Shown in pieces: positions 1 to 10,989 of a DNA stretch of 64,000 bases. Position 1 is the stretch's first letter. Each line of letters begins with the position of its first letter. The DNA lies in contig JAKSZT010054458.1 in the NCBI GenBank assembly GCA_026826555.1, positions 713,481-777,480 on the forward strand. The letters run 5' to 3'. The DNA comes from Tolypeutes matacus. Taxonomy: Eukaryota > Chordata > Mammalia > Cingulata > Chlamyphoridae. A program made the translations under genes and the position numbers. The notes beneath the pieces are model-generated. The model did no database searches, was not told the DNA's origin, and saw nothing but the letters and a program-made list of their open reading frames with translations.

Positions 1-60
1 CGCTTGCTTTCCATGTACAAGGTCCTGGGTTCAATCCCCAGTATCTGCTTAAAAAAAAAA
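1..60 (+). repeat. tRNA-derived SINE, 3' part cut by the window edge
   Basis: A B-box-like ggttcaatcccc is followed by a short stem-like end and an A-rich tail. It matches the tRNA-derived cores of the other SINEs in this window and lies in a LARP1B intron. Confidence 0.75.
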
Positions 61-1283
61 AGAAAGTAACAGAGAAAAATAATAATTTCTTTCATCCCAC
101 TACATTTTTGAAAAATCATGCATTGGTCATTTGGAAAAATTGATTCACTTAGTTATGCAGATTTCTAAATGTTGACATGTTTCACTTATACAATTGCCAA
201 AAAACTTTTTTAAAAAATCACAATTGATTTCTTAAGAAAAGTCTTTAAGTATGGTATTATCAGGCTCATGGTAACAGAAAACAAGGTTTCCAAAATTCTG
301 ATTTTTGTTTGAAAGCTCAAGTTTTATCATTGGAAACAAATATTGTTGGTCAGTTGTTTTTCTTGGAAAGGTATATTTTCATTTAGTTAATTTTCAGGAA
401 AATGCCTGACAAATAATCAACCCTGAATAGCCATAGTTTGTTGGTTGCTCTTTCAAGTAAAAATAGTGTTCCATGAAGGAAGCAGGTAGTTCAGCTGACA
501 AATTAATTGCACAAGTGCTTTGCCTTAAGACAACCATCATACTCTGATATGCTATAAAAGTGCTTTAAACTTATGCCCCATTTGGTCACACACAAAAGAC
601 ATGTACTTAAGGGTTGAGATTTTTACAAAGTTAATTTTTCTGTTTCAAGAACAATTTTTAATTGAAACTGCCTTTTTTTTTTGCAAGTGTGGTGGTGAAG
701 GATACACTGACTAGTAAGTACAGTTTGGTGGTAGTAGGCTAGAGGAGGGAGACTGGAAAAACAAGATGAATTCGTTCAAGTCAACAAATTATCCTAAATT
801 TGAATAATGGAGTGCATATGAAGAGGAAAAGACAAATTTAAGAGAAATGGAATTAATTTAAGAATTGCATGTATGTCTTTGGGATAATGAGTTCATTGCG
901 TTTGTCTTTGTGTCAGACTTTATCCCTCATTTCCACATATTCAATATATATCATTAACCTAATTACTCAAGATAAGAACATTGAAATTTTCTCCAGACCG
1001 TAATAAAAAAACAAACGAACAAATCTAAGTTAATAATGGATCTGAAAAAATTCAGTTATCTTCTGCTTCTTACTTAGTTTGAAAGTATGTGACCCTTTGT
1101 CAACTTTTGAATTTACCTGTGTGTTGAATATAAACAGCATTTCATATGTGTGTCTTCGTCATTAATTTAATAATGTCTTAGGCACTGTTCATACTCCCAA
1201 TAATGAAAAAAATAGTGCAAATTAGTTCAGACATTTGGCTCTCAGAGTTTGTTTGAAGGTTTTTTTTCCTTTTCCTTAAACAG

Positions 1284-1444
1284 CAGTTCAAATGCTTCAC
1301 CTTCAGAAGGTGCGCCACTCGGAGGAAGTTATGGATGTACTCCTCATTCATTCCCAAAGTTCCAACATCCTTCTCATGAACTTTTGAAGGAAAATGGCTT
1401 TACTCAACAAGTGTACCACAAGTATCGTCGAAGATGCCTAAGTG
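1284..1444 (+). CDS. LARP1B: LARP1B coding exon, start of the DM15 region (partial gene)
   Basis: This is the first LARP1B exon in the window. The acceptor is a tandem cag-cag after a pyrimidine stretch, so the exon may begin at 1284 or 1287 (a NAGNAG site, one residue optional). The frame encodes about 53 residues, starting with a Ser/Pro/Gly-rich linker and then HPSHELLKENGF and YHKYRRRCL. These are hallmarks of the entry into the DM15 (HEAT-like) region of the LARP1 family. The donor is g|gtaaga at 1445, in phase 1. In the paralogue LARP1 the DM15 region binds the mRNA m7G cap and the first TOP nucleotides in the cytoplasm. LARP1B is chosen over LARP1 because of the downstream sequences KKDYESGQLYGLEKFWAYL and SSTSGEESSRHR. 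The La module and N-terminus lie upstream, outside the window. The surrounding frame extended into intron at both ends is not coding. Confidence 0.93.
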
Positions 1445-1901
1445 GTAAGATGCTTGACCTTTACCTAGTGATATTTAAAATTAAAATATAATTATAAAAA
1501 TTTCAAATTGTGTCATTCAATATCAGGTTAAGATATTCTTTTATTTTGTTATACTTACAAATAATTACCTTAAGTAAATGTGTCTATATATAGAAATTCT
1601 TTATTCATTTATTTTGTAATTTAGACATACTAGGAAATAAATCTTAGTATATTCTTCATGTTACTATTGACAAATGTTTACAATTTAATTTTGTAACCTA
1701 AAATAAGCTTTTTCCCTAAAATGGAGCAGTAAGTCAGAAAATGGATTAATATTTGTCTTCTATTTAGAGTTAACCCAAATCTAAATACATTTTGAGGATT
1801 AATATGTTTCAGCTTTCTTTATGTTATATAAAATGTCTGCTGTCTTGACTTTAAGAAATATGTTTAATTTTAAAATGTTTTATTATTTTAACTTTTTCCA
1901 G
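1445..1901 (+). other. LARP1B: LARP1B intron between the first two visible exons
   Basis: This is AT-rich intron sequence without a recognisable repeat or gene. Only the splice sites stand out. Confidence 0.8.
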
Positions 1902-2046
1902 AGAGAAAACGCTTGGGAATTGGCCAGTCCCAAGAAATGAATACCCTCTTTCGTTTTTGGTCCTTTTTCCTTAGAGATCACTTCAATAAAAAAATGTACG
2001 AGGAATTTCGACAACTTGCCTGGGAAGATGCAAAAGAAAATTACAG
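1902..2046 (+). CDS. LARP1B: LARP1B coding exon, DM15 repeats (cap-binding half 1)
   Basis: The exon has a clean ttttccag acceptor, 145 nt and a gtcaaa donor at 2047, and its phase joins both neighbours. It encodes [20 protein letters not shown] and [20 protein letters not shown], almost identical to LARP1. The [10 protein letters not shown] stretch (Arg codon at 1952) aligns with human LARP1 residues R840, F844 and R847, which are described as contacting the cap and first nucleotide, and all three are kept. No stop or frameshift is seen. The very high conservation against an AT-rich, repeat-laden intron background leaves little doubt that this is a functional exon. Confidence 0.95.
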
Positions 2047-2167
2047 GTCAAATATTTTCTAGCATTTTTACACTTGGAAGGAATTTTAAAAGAATATTAA
2101 AAGCTGGTACTGAAAGAGTCTGATTCTGAACTGTGAAAGTAGTAAAAATAATTGGAGGGAAGGCAGT

Positions 2168-3060
2168 ATTAGTTTTATATTGCTGCATAGCAAATTACTC
2201 CAAAACTTACAGCTTAATAAAATAATAAACATTTATTAGTTTCTAAGGGTTGAGATTCTGGGAACTAAAATCCTCAAGATTGGGAAATTAACAATAGACT
2301 AAAGTAGACTTATTATTATTCTATTATAGACTTATTATTTTAGCAATGGAAGAACTTTTATCATTGCTATAAAGGCAGTGGCCACCAGAGATTCTGAGGG
2401 GAGGGAAAGGGAAAAATAGTGTATCATGGGAGCAATTTCGGGACATTGGTATTGTCCTGCATGACATTGCAATGATGAATACAGGCCATTATACATTTTA
2501 TCATAACATATAAAATTGTGCGGGCAGAGTATAAGCTATAATGTAAACTATAGTCCACGGTTAGCAACAGTGCTTCAATATGTGTTCATCAATTATAACA
2601 AATATACCACACTAATGAAAGATGTTGTTGATGTGGGAAAGTGTGGGAGCAGGAGGGAGTGGGGCTTATGGGAATTCCCCATATTTTTTATGTAACATTT
2701 AAGTAATCTAAAGCTTCTTTAAAAATTAAAATAAAAAAAAAAGAAGATTCTGGGAACTGCTAAGCTAGATGATTCTGGCTCAGGGTCTCTCATGAAATTT
2801 TAGTCATTATGTTAGACAGGGCTGTTGTGTCTGAAGACTTGACTAGGGCTGGAGGATCCTCTTCAAGCTCACTCATGTGACTGTTAGCAGGAAGCATCAT
2901 TTCCTTGCCACACGGGATTCTCTGTAGGGCAGCTTTTATGACATGACTTCACCCAGAGGAAGTGATCTGAGAAAGAAGGAGAACATCCAAGATGGAAGTC
3001 TCAGTGACTTTTATAACCTAATCTTATGTGACATGATATCACTTCTGCCATATTGTATTG
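2168..3060. repeat. ancient mammalian interspersed repeat, split by a younger insertion
   Basis: The left part (2168-2266) carries the 'gctgcatagcaaattac...acagctta' type opening. The right part (2759-3060) carries the matching remainder ('gtcacttctgccatattgtattg'-like end, partly decayed). A related copy is at 49870-50330. I recognise the family from other mammals but do not assign its name with confidence. The L1-like element at 2267-2744 interrupts it. Confidence 0.6.
2267..2744 (+). mobile_element. 5'-truncated L1-like retroposon with target-site duplication
   Basis: The same 3' sequence as the element ending at 38548 occurs here, sharing 'actaaagtagactta', 'agattctgagggga' and 'ttcatcaatt' in order and ending in an A-rich tail. 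It is flanked by the 14-bp direct repeat agattctgggaact (2253-2266 and 2745-2758), so it is a single insertion by L1-type target-primed reverse transcription. The text resembles L1 3' UTRs ('gtaacaaatgtaccacactaatg'). Confidence 0.8.
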
Positions 3061-4103
3061 TTCACTTAGAATGACCTTGATACAATGTCAAAGAGAGCTA
3101 CAGAAGGGTGTGAATATCAAGAGATGGGCATCATTCAGAGCAATCTTGCTGGTACAAGAGCCAAATGAAATTGCAAGATTTTTCTTCTCCCTTCTTCCAC
3201 TGTTAGAAACCTTCCTTGCATGTGTACATACATCCCCCAAATGATACATGTATAGAGACAAACCAGTTTTTAAGGTTCCTTGATCCAAGAAAAAGAAAAG
3301 CCTCTCATGATTTGTCTCTGACTCACCTGTCCAGTCTCAATTTTTTCCCCTAGTCCTTAGTACTTTAGGCAACAGTAGTACTGACCTGTATGTTCTCTGA
3401 ATGAGTCTTGCTCTCTAGCCTCTGGAGGTCTGTACATATTCTTAGCTTTGTTTCTGCTTCTCTTCTTCTTCCCTCTACTTTGTTAATCTCCTTTTGTCCC
3501 AACTTAGACCTTCTATCAGACATGTTTAGGGGAAGTTCTTTATTAAGGCTGAGTGAGACCAATCTAAGAAAGTTTGGAGGAACACAAAGTAAATCCATAC
3601 AGGCTATTTGTTCCTGGGTAAGGGAAAAAGGTAGAAGAGATGGAAAGAAGGAAAATGATAATTTTTCCACTCAACGATATTTGCTTAACTTTACCCTTCT
3701 TCAGAGTTGTAAAAATGGATTCCTCTTGTTAATCCCAAATAAGAATATATTATTAATCAGATATTATGATCTTCAAGAAGAATACAAGATGCTGATGCTG
3801 AGAATTTTTTTGGTTTTAAAACAAAATTAATATGTGTACTGACTTGTGTAAAATAAAGTCCATCTAATTTTCATCTAGAACCTTTATCTAGGTCAGGATG
3901 GCAGATACATACATGATATGTGTACCTCTACTTCCTTCTCTAACCATGACTGAAATATTTGGTCAATCACAGCACTGTTCAGTATTGTTCTTGAGTTCAT
4001 ATTTACAGTCTTTCTCATCATGGCTTTAATAGCTACCTCCAGTTTATCAGAGTTGGCACAAAAGGCAAAATTTGCCATCCCTGATGTTGATGTTCTCTTT
4101 TAA

Positions 4104-4360
4104 GCTGTGGTTTGCAACTCATTAGTGGGTTGTAAAATAAAAAATACAATAGAAAATATCAGAGTGTACTGAACATAATTAGGTTAAATTTTGTTTCACA
4201 ATTTTCTTACACACATACAAATTTGAGAATTGTTTTGCAAACCATATATGCTTTTATGTACACAAATATATAAATGTATGTGTTAACCTGGTCTCAAGGT
4301 ACAACATTTTTCTTGCTATGGGATCTGATCAGAAAAGTTTGAAAGCCATAATTCTAATGA
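4104..4360. repeat. possible DNA-transposon fossil (hAT-like), uncertain
   Basis: 'gcaactcattagtgggttgtaaaat' type wording, cut short here, recalls non-autonomous hAT elements of placental mammals. The copy is decayed and I see no clear terminal inverted repeat. Confidence 0.3.
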
Positions 4361-4586
4361 ATGTCATCATATTTTGCTATTTATGCAAACAATTTCCATT
4401 GGTTTCTGAGGACTTTCTAATAACTGTATGATCCTATCCCCATCCAAAGTCGATGTTCCTCTAGGTTGGGTGTACCTCATCTGTGTTCCTATAGTACTCT
4501 GTGTATGTTTCTTGTAACTTTACTTTTTATACTTTTGGGTTTGTTTCTACAGTATCCATCCTTAGATTGAGCTAGTTCTACTCGTG

Positions 4587-4840
4587 AGGTAGTATAACAT
4601 AGTGGTTAAGCACCTGAAGGCTTTGAAATCAGGTTTAATTCCTAGCTCATCAACTGATTATGACCTGAGCAAGTTATAATTCCACTAAGCTTTAGCTTTT
4701 AGCTTTTCTATCTATAAAGTGTGGAGAAATAAAAATACCCTCATGGTGTTATTGTGAAGATTAAACAAAACAGCACATCTAAAAAACTTAACACCTTAAC
4801 TGATACATAGTAAGTGCTTAGTAAATGGCTATTGTTATTA
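4587..4840 (+). repeat. MIR SINE
   Basis: The order is typical of MIR: a 'gtataacatagtggttaag' start, a 'gacctgagcaagtta' core, 'attgtgaagattaaa' and 'catagtaagtgcttagtaaatg'. It lies in the LARP1B intron. Confidence 0.75.
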
Positions 4841-4914
4841 GGAAAAAGATCTGTACTAAATATGTCCACCGATTGAAAGTATCAGTAAGATGATTTCATG
4901 AAGAAAGAGAAAAA

Positions 4915-5035
4915 CTAACATTTATTAAATATATTCAATGTGCCAGCTCTGTTCTAAATGCTTTATAAATATTATCTCATATATTCTTGAAAAGTAGGAT
5001 TTTTCATTATCCCCATTTTCAGGGATATGGGATTC
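4915..5035 (-). repeat. MIR-like fragment
   Basis: 'atgtgccagctctgttctaa', 'atattatctcatatattctt' and 'attatccccattttcaggg' are in the order expected for a reverse-oriented MIR. Confidence 0.5.
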
Positions 5036-5354
5036 TAATTTAGTTCTTTCTAGTTTTCCTTTTTTTCTTCTCTATAAGGTGTCTCACAGTGAGGGGTGAA
5101 TAAATAAATGACAACTGAGAGGGTTGGTAATTTACCCCCTCCTCTTCACTCAGTTATGGTGCATATTTGGTCTTTGGAATGATCTGCTAAGAAATAAGGT
5201 TAGAAATCCAGATATTATAGTAGTCTATTGGCCTTTACCAATAATCTAATAATTCTGGCATTCCTCTAAAATATCTTTACTTGATAAAAACCAAGTTTTC
5301 AATTACTTTTCCCAAAAGTAAGAAAAAGAAAGACAGGAAAAAAGAGACCTAAAA

Positions 5355-5410
5355 GTTCTCCAGATAATTCTAATATGTAGCCAAGGTTGAGAACCACAGC
5401 ACCAGTATAA
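5355..5410. repeat. MER5A-like terminal fragment
   Basis: 'agataattctaatatgtagc' followed by 'aaggttgagaaccaca' matches the end of the hAT-Charlie element MER5A. Confidence 0.5.
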
Positions 5411-6467
5411 TATGATCCCATAAGGAGGAGTGTCAAGCCAAGTTCGTTATTCTCAGCTGCTCCTTTAGCCCTTAGTCCCCTAAACCTGCAGTCATATAAG
5501 TTCAAGGAATAGCATCACTTATAGCTACCAAAATGCAGGGCTTGGGTTAGTGTGTGGGTGTGTAGTTGGTAGTGCTTCCCAAGAAAGCTGTTTATTCTTT
5601 TGGACAGACCACCACTCTCTATCTGGTAAATCAGCTACTTACAAAAGATACACATACACACCTTCTTACTATGAATAACAGGCAACACTATGTTACCAGT
5701 AATGAAGAAGTTCGTGACCTCTATGCCACTGAGGTACCCAGAACAACTTAAGGATTCTAACTAAGAGATAATTTAATTGTGGCTGTCTTAATAACCTTGT
5801 CCAGTCTCATAGTTTCTGCTCATCACCATTAGTTGAAAGTTGAGCCTTTGTAGGAAACAAGCTAATTTGTTTTCTGATCGATCTAGTGATTGCAGCTCTT
5901 TTAGCAAAATATCTGCTATTAATTGTACTTCATAACTAAAGCTGGGGGTTCTTTATGGGGTTATTTAATTAGTTTTGTCCCATTATTATTGAATGGATCA
6001 GCTACATACATTTGGTCCATGACACAAATGTATGGTCTTTATCTTTCTAGAGTAAAGATTATGTTCAAGAGTATTTAATACCATGTACAAACATACCATT
6101 ATTACTTTAATTTGGAAAAAATAAAACACACACCTAATGTGTCTTTTGATCAGTTCTTCAGAAATACTAGGGAGAGAAACTTTGTCCTTCCAAAGAATTA
6201 ATACTCTAGCTGTCCAAGGGCTGCCTGATTTTGCATTCCCAGTATACCTCCATGAGGTGCTGTGGCTGAATCAACAAAAAGAGCAAAGCCAGCTATGGAT
6301 TACTAAGTACAACTTCAGCTAAAAATCTGCATACTACAAATTAAATACATTTACATATTTATTTTTTGCTTGGAATTATTTGTTTCATGTTTGTATCAGT
6401 GTTGGTAAATATAAAATGTTTGCAATATCATTGCAATAATTTTATTATAAACCTTTTATTTCCACAG

Positions 6468-6577
6468 ATACGGGTTAGAATGTCTGTTCAGGTTTTATAG
6501 TTATGGACTGGAAAAAAAATTCAGACAAGAAATTTTTAAGGATTTCCAAGAAGAAACCAAAAAAGACTACGAATCTG
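6468..6577 (+). CDS. LARP1B: LARP1B coding exon, DM15 repeats (cap-stacking half 2)
   Basis: The exon has a tttccacag acceptor, 110 nt and a g|gtaaaa donor at 6578, in frame after a 4.4 kb intron. It encodes [20 protein letters not shown] followed by [16 protein letters not shown]. The Arg at 6490-6492, Tyr at 6502-6504 and Glu at 6511-6513 align with LARP1 R879, Y883 and E886, the residues reported to hold and stack on the m7G cap. All three are present, so nothing in the sequence argues against cap binding. KKDYES rather than LARP1's VKDYEA supports the LARP1B paralogue. Confidence 0.95.
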
Positions 6578-6884
6578 GTAAAAACAAAAACAAAAAGTAT
6601 TCTATTTGGTAATTGTAAATCCAAGTCTATCAGTGAGTAGAAAGGGAGTTCATAACTTTTTTCTTTAGGGCAGACCATTTAAGACCTTCAGGCCATTATT
6701 GTGGTTCTTGATGAACTATTTGGAACCATGTAGTAAGAAGGTCCTTCCTGTGTGGTGTTGGAAAAGAAATGCTCCCAATTCTTTCCTTTATGGAGGTCTA
6801 TTTTGTCATTATCCTCTTGAGAAACATGACTACTCGGTGATGTTCCATTACATGAAAATGATATTAATATCAGCAGGTATCTTG

Positions 6885-7150
6885 GAATGTGGAATAGCAC
6901 AGTTGTGAAGAGTGCAGGCTCTAGGCTAGATCCCTAGATTTGAATCCATCTTCCACTACTTAGTAGCTATGTGACCCAGGTCAAATTATTTAACCCTGTT
7001 AGCCTCAGTTTTCTTCTTCTGTAATGTACACAAGAGCATATATCTTATAAAGTTGTACATGGTTCAAATTAGTTTAATTTATAACAAGATACTAGAACAA
7101 TGCCTGTTACATAACAAATATTCAATAAATGTTAGCTGCCATTATTGTTA
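6885..7150 (+). repeat. MIR SINE
   Basis: 'gagtgcaggctctaggct', 'ctatgtgacccaggtcaaat', 'cctcagttttcttcttctgt' and 'aatattcaataaatgttagc' follow the MIR consensus order within the LARP1B intron. Confidence 0.75.
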
Positions 7151-7322
7151 ATTCATTACATGTCCTAGTTTCAAAACCTATTGAAAGATAAATGATTTTT
7201 ATCTTAATATTGAAAGATAAATGATTTATTTCCAAATTGCTGATAGGATCATGTTTGCTATGAATCATTTTTTAAAAAATAATTCTATATAATTTAGAGT
7301 GTGTATTTTTCTTTGTTATTAG

Positions 7323-7450
7323 GTCAGCTCTATGGACTAGAAAAGTTTTGGGCTTATCTAAAATATTCTCAATCTAAGATGCAATCTGTTGACCCAAAAC
7401 TTCAGGAATACCTCTGTAGTTTTAAGAGGTTAGAAGACTTTCGCGTTGAT
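7323..7450 (+). CDS. LARP1B: LARP1B coding exon, end of the DM15 region
   Basis: The acceptor is ttgttattag and the donor gat|gtaagt at 7451, giving 128 nt that end on a codon boundary. The product runs GQLYGLEKFWAYLKYSQSKM and ends SFKRLEDFRVD, the last DM15 repeat. The Tyr of LKYS, which matches LARP1 Y922, is kept. The position two residues on, Lys in LARP1 (K924), is Gln here; I believe this Gln is typical of LARP1B rather than a mutation in this animal. The alignment to LARP1 residue numbers is from memory of published structural work. Confidence 0.94.
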
Positions 7451-7544
7451 GTAAGTTTTAAGTCCTTTCCTCCCTTTTGTATTCTTTTTATTCTTATATT
7501 TTGGTTTCTTACCAGTGGCTTTCTTAACCTTAAGTTTTAAATTT

Positions 7545-7700
7545 TTACTTTTTAACTTTTTATTTTGAAATATCAAACTTTAAAACAGGTGTAAAAATAG
7601 TGCAAATAATTCCCATATAGTTTGTTCACCCAGATTCCCCCAAAATTAACATCTTACATAACCACATTGCAAATGTCAGTTCATTTTGATTTTGATATTC
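7545..7700 (-). repeat. old L1 (L1M) antisense fragment
   Basis: 'aaaatagtgcaaataattcc', 'tttgttcacccagattcccc' and 'aacatcttacataaccacat' form the familiar antisense L1M 3' region. A related piece is at 47700-47880. Confidence 0.55.
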
Positions 7701-7934
7701 CCCTATAATTAACCATTTTATAAATTTAGTAACTTTTATGTGAATATATTCTAATTTCTCACTAGCAGTTTGAAAACTTTTCACTTTTTAATGTACTTTT
7801 AACCATGTAAAATTTTTGTAACATGCTGATACAGATTTAGGGTTTACCGCTTAATAAAATTAAGACAAGAATCTTATGTGCATATGTGCAGGCTGGGGAG
7901 TAGGCTTTATGCAAGTTGATTTCAAGAGGAAAAG

Positions 7935-8062
7935 GAAAGCATTAAAAAAAAAGAGTGAGATAAACAAAAGAAGATGAAGGGGAAAGGAGGAAGAAGAGAA
8001 ACAAAAGAGAAATAAGGAAAGAAGAAAAAAAAGAGCAGAAAAGAGAGAAGTAGAAGGAAGGC
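7935..8062 (+). repeat. purine-rich (GA-rich) low-complexity tract
   Basis: About 125 nt are nearly all A and G in the last LARP1B intron. There is no regular unit. It could affect local structure, but no function is implied. Confidence 0.8.
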
Positions 8063-8959
8063 CAGGTCCATCCTTACTTAGTGTTGTAATTAATTTGTTT
8101 TGTAGTATTGTGTTAATGGATTTGATGGCTCAGGGGTGGAATTAATAGAAGTGTCTGTGCTTCTGGAATTAAGAGCTATTTTTCTAGAGTCACCTAGCTA
8201 GATCTATCACAGCTATTATAGTCCCTGCTCTATAATAGGGACTCATGCCCTGTCTAAACAGAAGCTAAGAATGCAGAACTCCTCTTTTAAATATAATGGA
8301 AGATTGGAGAAGGAGATTATTGTCTTAACTTGCCTCCAAATAGAAATATTAGTCTAGCAATATGTAGTTCCAGGTTCCCAGATCTTTGTAACCGGAAAGG
8401 CCTAAATGACTTATATTTGAAGATGTTTAAATGTAGTACCGTCAATAATATTCTCCAATTTTCTTATCCTAGGAATCTAGATAAGTCTAGAATTTGACTT
8501 TGCATCTCTTTTTTTCTCCCTACTGCTTTTGTTTATCTGTTAGTTAAACATTATCACTCAAGGAAGCCTAAGATAGGAGTTTAGAGTTGAGGAAGAGACT
8601 AGAGTTCTAAACACTTTGCTGTTGGCAGAAGTTGAAAAAAGGGGAAATGGCTTCTCTGAAACATTCTCTTGGAGGCAAGGAGCCCAGCCTTATGTTTGTG
8701 CCCTACTGGGTAGCTCAGGCCCTAATACAGGAAAAGAAGCTTAATAACATGTGCTGAGTGAAAGAATGAGCAAATGTAGTATCCTAATTTAGTTTGGGAG
8801 AAAATTTGTTTAATACCTTAAATTGTTCTTAAGTTTTTGCTATACTAATAAAATCTGCTGAAGCACCAACATAATTTCCCTTTGTTGGAAAGTCTGACCT
8901 TAGATTTTGAAGGGAGTAAAACAGTAAAACCATCTACTGTTGTCTTTCATGATTTGCAG
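8063..8959 (+). other. LARP1B: LARP1B last intron, 3' half without recognised repeat
   Basis: I see no repeat, RNA gene or open frame of interest here apart from the acceptor at 8959. Confidence 0.6.
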
Positions 8960-9205
8960 CCCCCTATTAGTGAAGAATTTGAAAGAAAAAGACATTCATC
9001 TACTTCTGGTGAGGAGAGTAGTCGTCATAGACTTCCATCCAACTCCTCTACAAAGCCACCAAATGCTGCTAAGCCTACATCTGCCACTCAACTTCAGGTC
9101 CCAATAAAGTCTCCCAGAAGGAATACTTCACAGGAGTCCAATGACAATTTACACCAGAACAGTGCTGCCTCGGTTTCAACAAATGGTGAAATGTCTAAGA
9201 AATAG
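8960..9205 (+). CDS. LARP1B: LARP1B terminal coding exon and stop codon
   Basis: The acceptor is gatttgcag at 8951-8959. The exon encodes 81 residues beginning PPISEEFERKRHSSTSGEES and ending NGEMSKK, with a TAG stop at 9203-9205. The segment is hydrophilic and rich in Ser, Asn, Pro and Lys, with no domain, and reads as a disordered tail after DM15. The open frame upstream (8882-8959) is intron: the previous exon ends exactly on a codon boundary at RVD, and PPIS follows it as in the mammalian protein. About 262 C-terminal residues of LARP1B are visible in total, of roughly 900 expected for the long isoform. Confidence 0.93.
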   Translation, partial: PPISEEFERKRHSSTSGEESSRHRLPSNSSTKPPNAAKPTSATQLQVPIKSPRRNTSQESNDNLHQNSAASVSTNGEMSKK

Positions 9206-9706
9206 ACTCTTATGAAAGTTGTTTGCCCTGGAAATCAACATTTACATCAGTATTTATTTGGGAAAAATCTGATGCTTAATTGTGAGAAAAAGAAAAAGGA
9301 AGAGAAGTGGTAGCATTTTTTCTAGCAAGATAAATTCTAAAAGTGTTTTCCCTGATTGCGCGAACAAGGGTAGTTTTGGGGACCTTTTGTAGATATCCTC
9401 TAGTTATATATTTTGGTCTCAGTATTTCTTTTCCAAAGCTATTGTTTACAAGAACAGCATTCCTAAACATAAACAAAAACAGCACAAGGAATGCCTGACA
9501 TTTCAGCTCATACTTCTTAAAGAAGATATAGTATGTTGTATTCATCTCTTCTATAGAGCTTTCTTAAAGAATCCAGTTACCCCACTATCAACTCATATTT
9601 GAACTTATTAAAAACAAAGAAAGATTACGTATATATTTTTTAAATTCAGTAAAAAATTAAACGATACATTTGCTTTCCTTTTAGGTGTATAGTTTAAAAA
9701 GAACTC

Positions 9707-9738
<32 letters not shown>

Positions 9739-10740
9739 GAAGTTAAAAATATATAGCAAGATTGCAGTTAAATTGAAGTATGTGCACTTTGGTTGCTGGG
9801 TTTTGCTTGCCCCCAGACATACCTCATGATTTCCGTAGTTATTATTGTGTTGATGTGGAGTTTTCTGAATCAGCATTAGCTGCTTACATATTAGGAGAGA
9901 TTTACTTTTGTGATTCTTTATAAACTTGCACAAGTAATTGAAAACTGGATTGAGATTGGTTGGAATATTGTTTTAAATTATTTAAATCTTGCACTGTTTT
10001 GAATGCATCTGCTGTTTATATATCTGCAGGTGGGTATAACACAAGTAGTCAGATTATCTTCAATTTAAAAGGAGTACTTGGTTTTCCCTTTTTGTTTCTT
10101 TAAATTTTGTTTTATGCTCATAAAGTGTTTTCAAGAGTTATATAGAAAATTGATTTCTAGTTTTTTTGCTCTTGCAACTAATGTAAATGATAGTTTCACT
10201 ACTTGTGGGAATTTTAAAAAATAAAGCACTTATTCTGAATTATTTGAATTGATTTTTTTAATTTTTTTGTTTAAAATGTAGTTGAAAAGCTGTAACATTC
10301 AAATTCTGCTAGTAGAAGACTTGTATTTTGTGATTGAAGTTTCAGTTATGAACTTGTAACCTAATTTTTATTTAGCACGTGGTTCACATATATTTTCTTG
10401 TATTGGCAGAAGCAGCTAATTTCAATACACTAAATTTATTTTCTTTTTGAATAAAGTAGATGTCTTTTTCTTATAAATGATAACATTGAAATACATATAA
10501 TCACCTTTGGATAAATGGGTTATTCATCAGTAAATAAAAGAGTTCCTTAGGTTATTTCTCATTCATAAATAATAATCTACAGTTTTATAATTTTTAATAT
10601 TTTGGGCATAATTTTAATACTTTAATTCTAGAGAATAGTCAAATTTGAATATTCAGAAAGTAAATTTTACTTAGAAATGTTAGAAAGGGAATGCAAAACC
10701 ACTAATGGATTAGAATAATAAATTTTTTAATGTTTTCCTA
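9206..10740 (+). other. LARP1B: LARP1B 3' UTR (end not fixed)
   Basis: This is AT-rich sequence downstream of the stop codon with several polyadenylation hexamers: AATAAA at 10220-10225, 10450-10455, 10533-10538 and 10717-10722. The first is the earliest perfect signal and a plausible main end, about 1 kb after the stop. Longer forms are possible. A 30-nt T run at 9704-9733 is probably the remnant of a retroposon tail or a slippage tract. The open frames on the opposite strand here are low-complexity artefacts. Confidence 0.6.
10220..10225 (+). terminator. LARP1B: candidate polyadenylation signal of LARP1B
   Basis: This is a perfect AATAAA, the first after the LARP1B stop, followed within 30 nt by T-rich sequence. 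Further AATAAA copies at 10450, 10533 and 10717 could be alternative ends. Confidence 0.5.
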
Positions 10741-10989
10741 AGTAGGTCTGCAGTTCTGGCTTTCCAGTGAGAAAATTTCTAAACAATGTTTATTAAAGCT
10801 TTTAGTGGTCTCTTGAAATGATCTAAACATTTTTTCTGAATATGCTTTTTGTGTTGAACACTAACACCTGAAACATGTATTGAATAACCCAAGATTATTT
10901 CTACTCTCCTAAATAAGTGTAAATATGATTGGAAAATTGTATATTTTATATTTTATATGAAAGTACAGTAATCAAGAGTTTTGTGATTT

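Noticed and set aside
3408..3830. 140-residue + frame overlapping a 101-residue - frame
   Set aside because: It is intronic in LARP1B with no domain, no splice context and low-complexity composition, and overlapping frames on both strands are typical of chance.
8882..8959. Upstream extension of the LARP1B last exon
   Set aside because: The preceding exon ends on a codon boundary and PPIS follows directly after the acceptor, so this part is intron.
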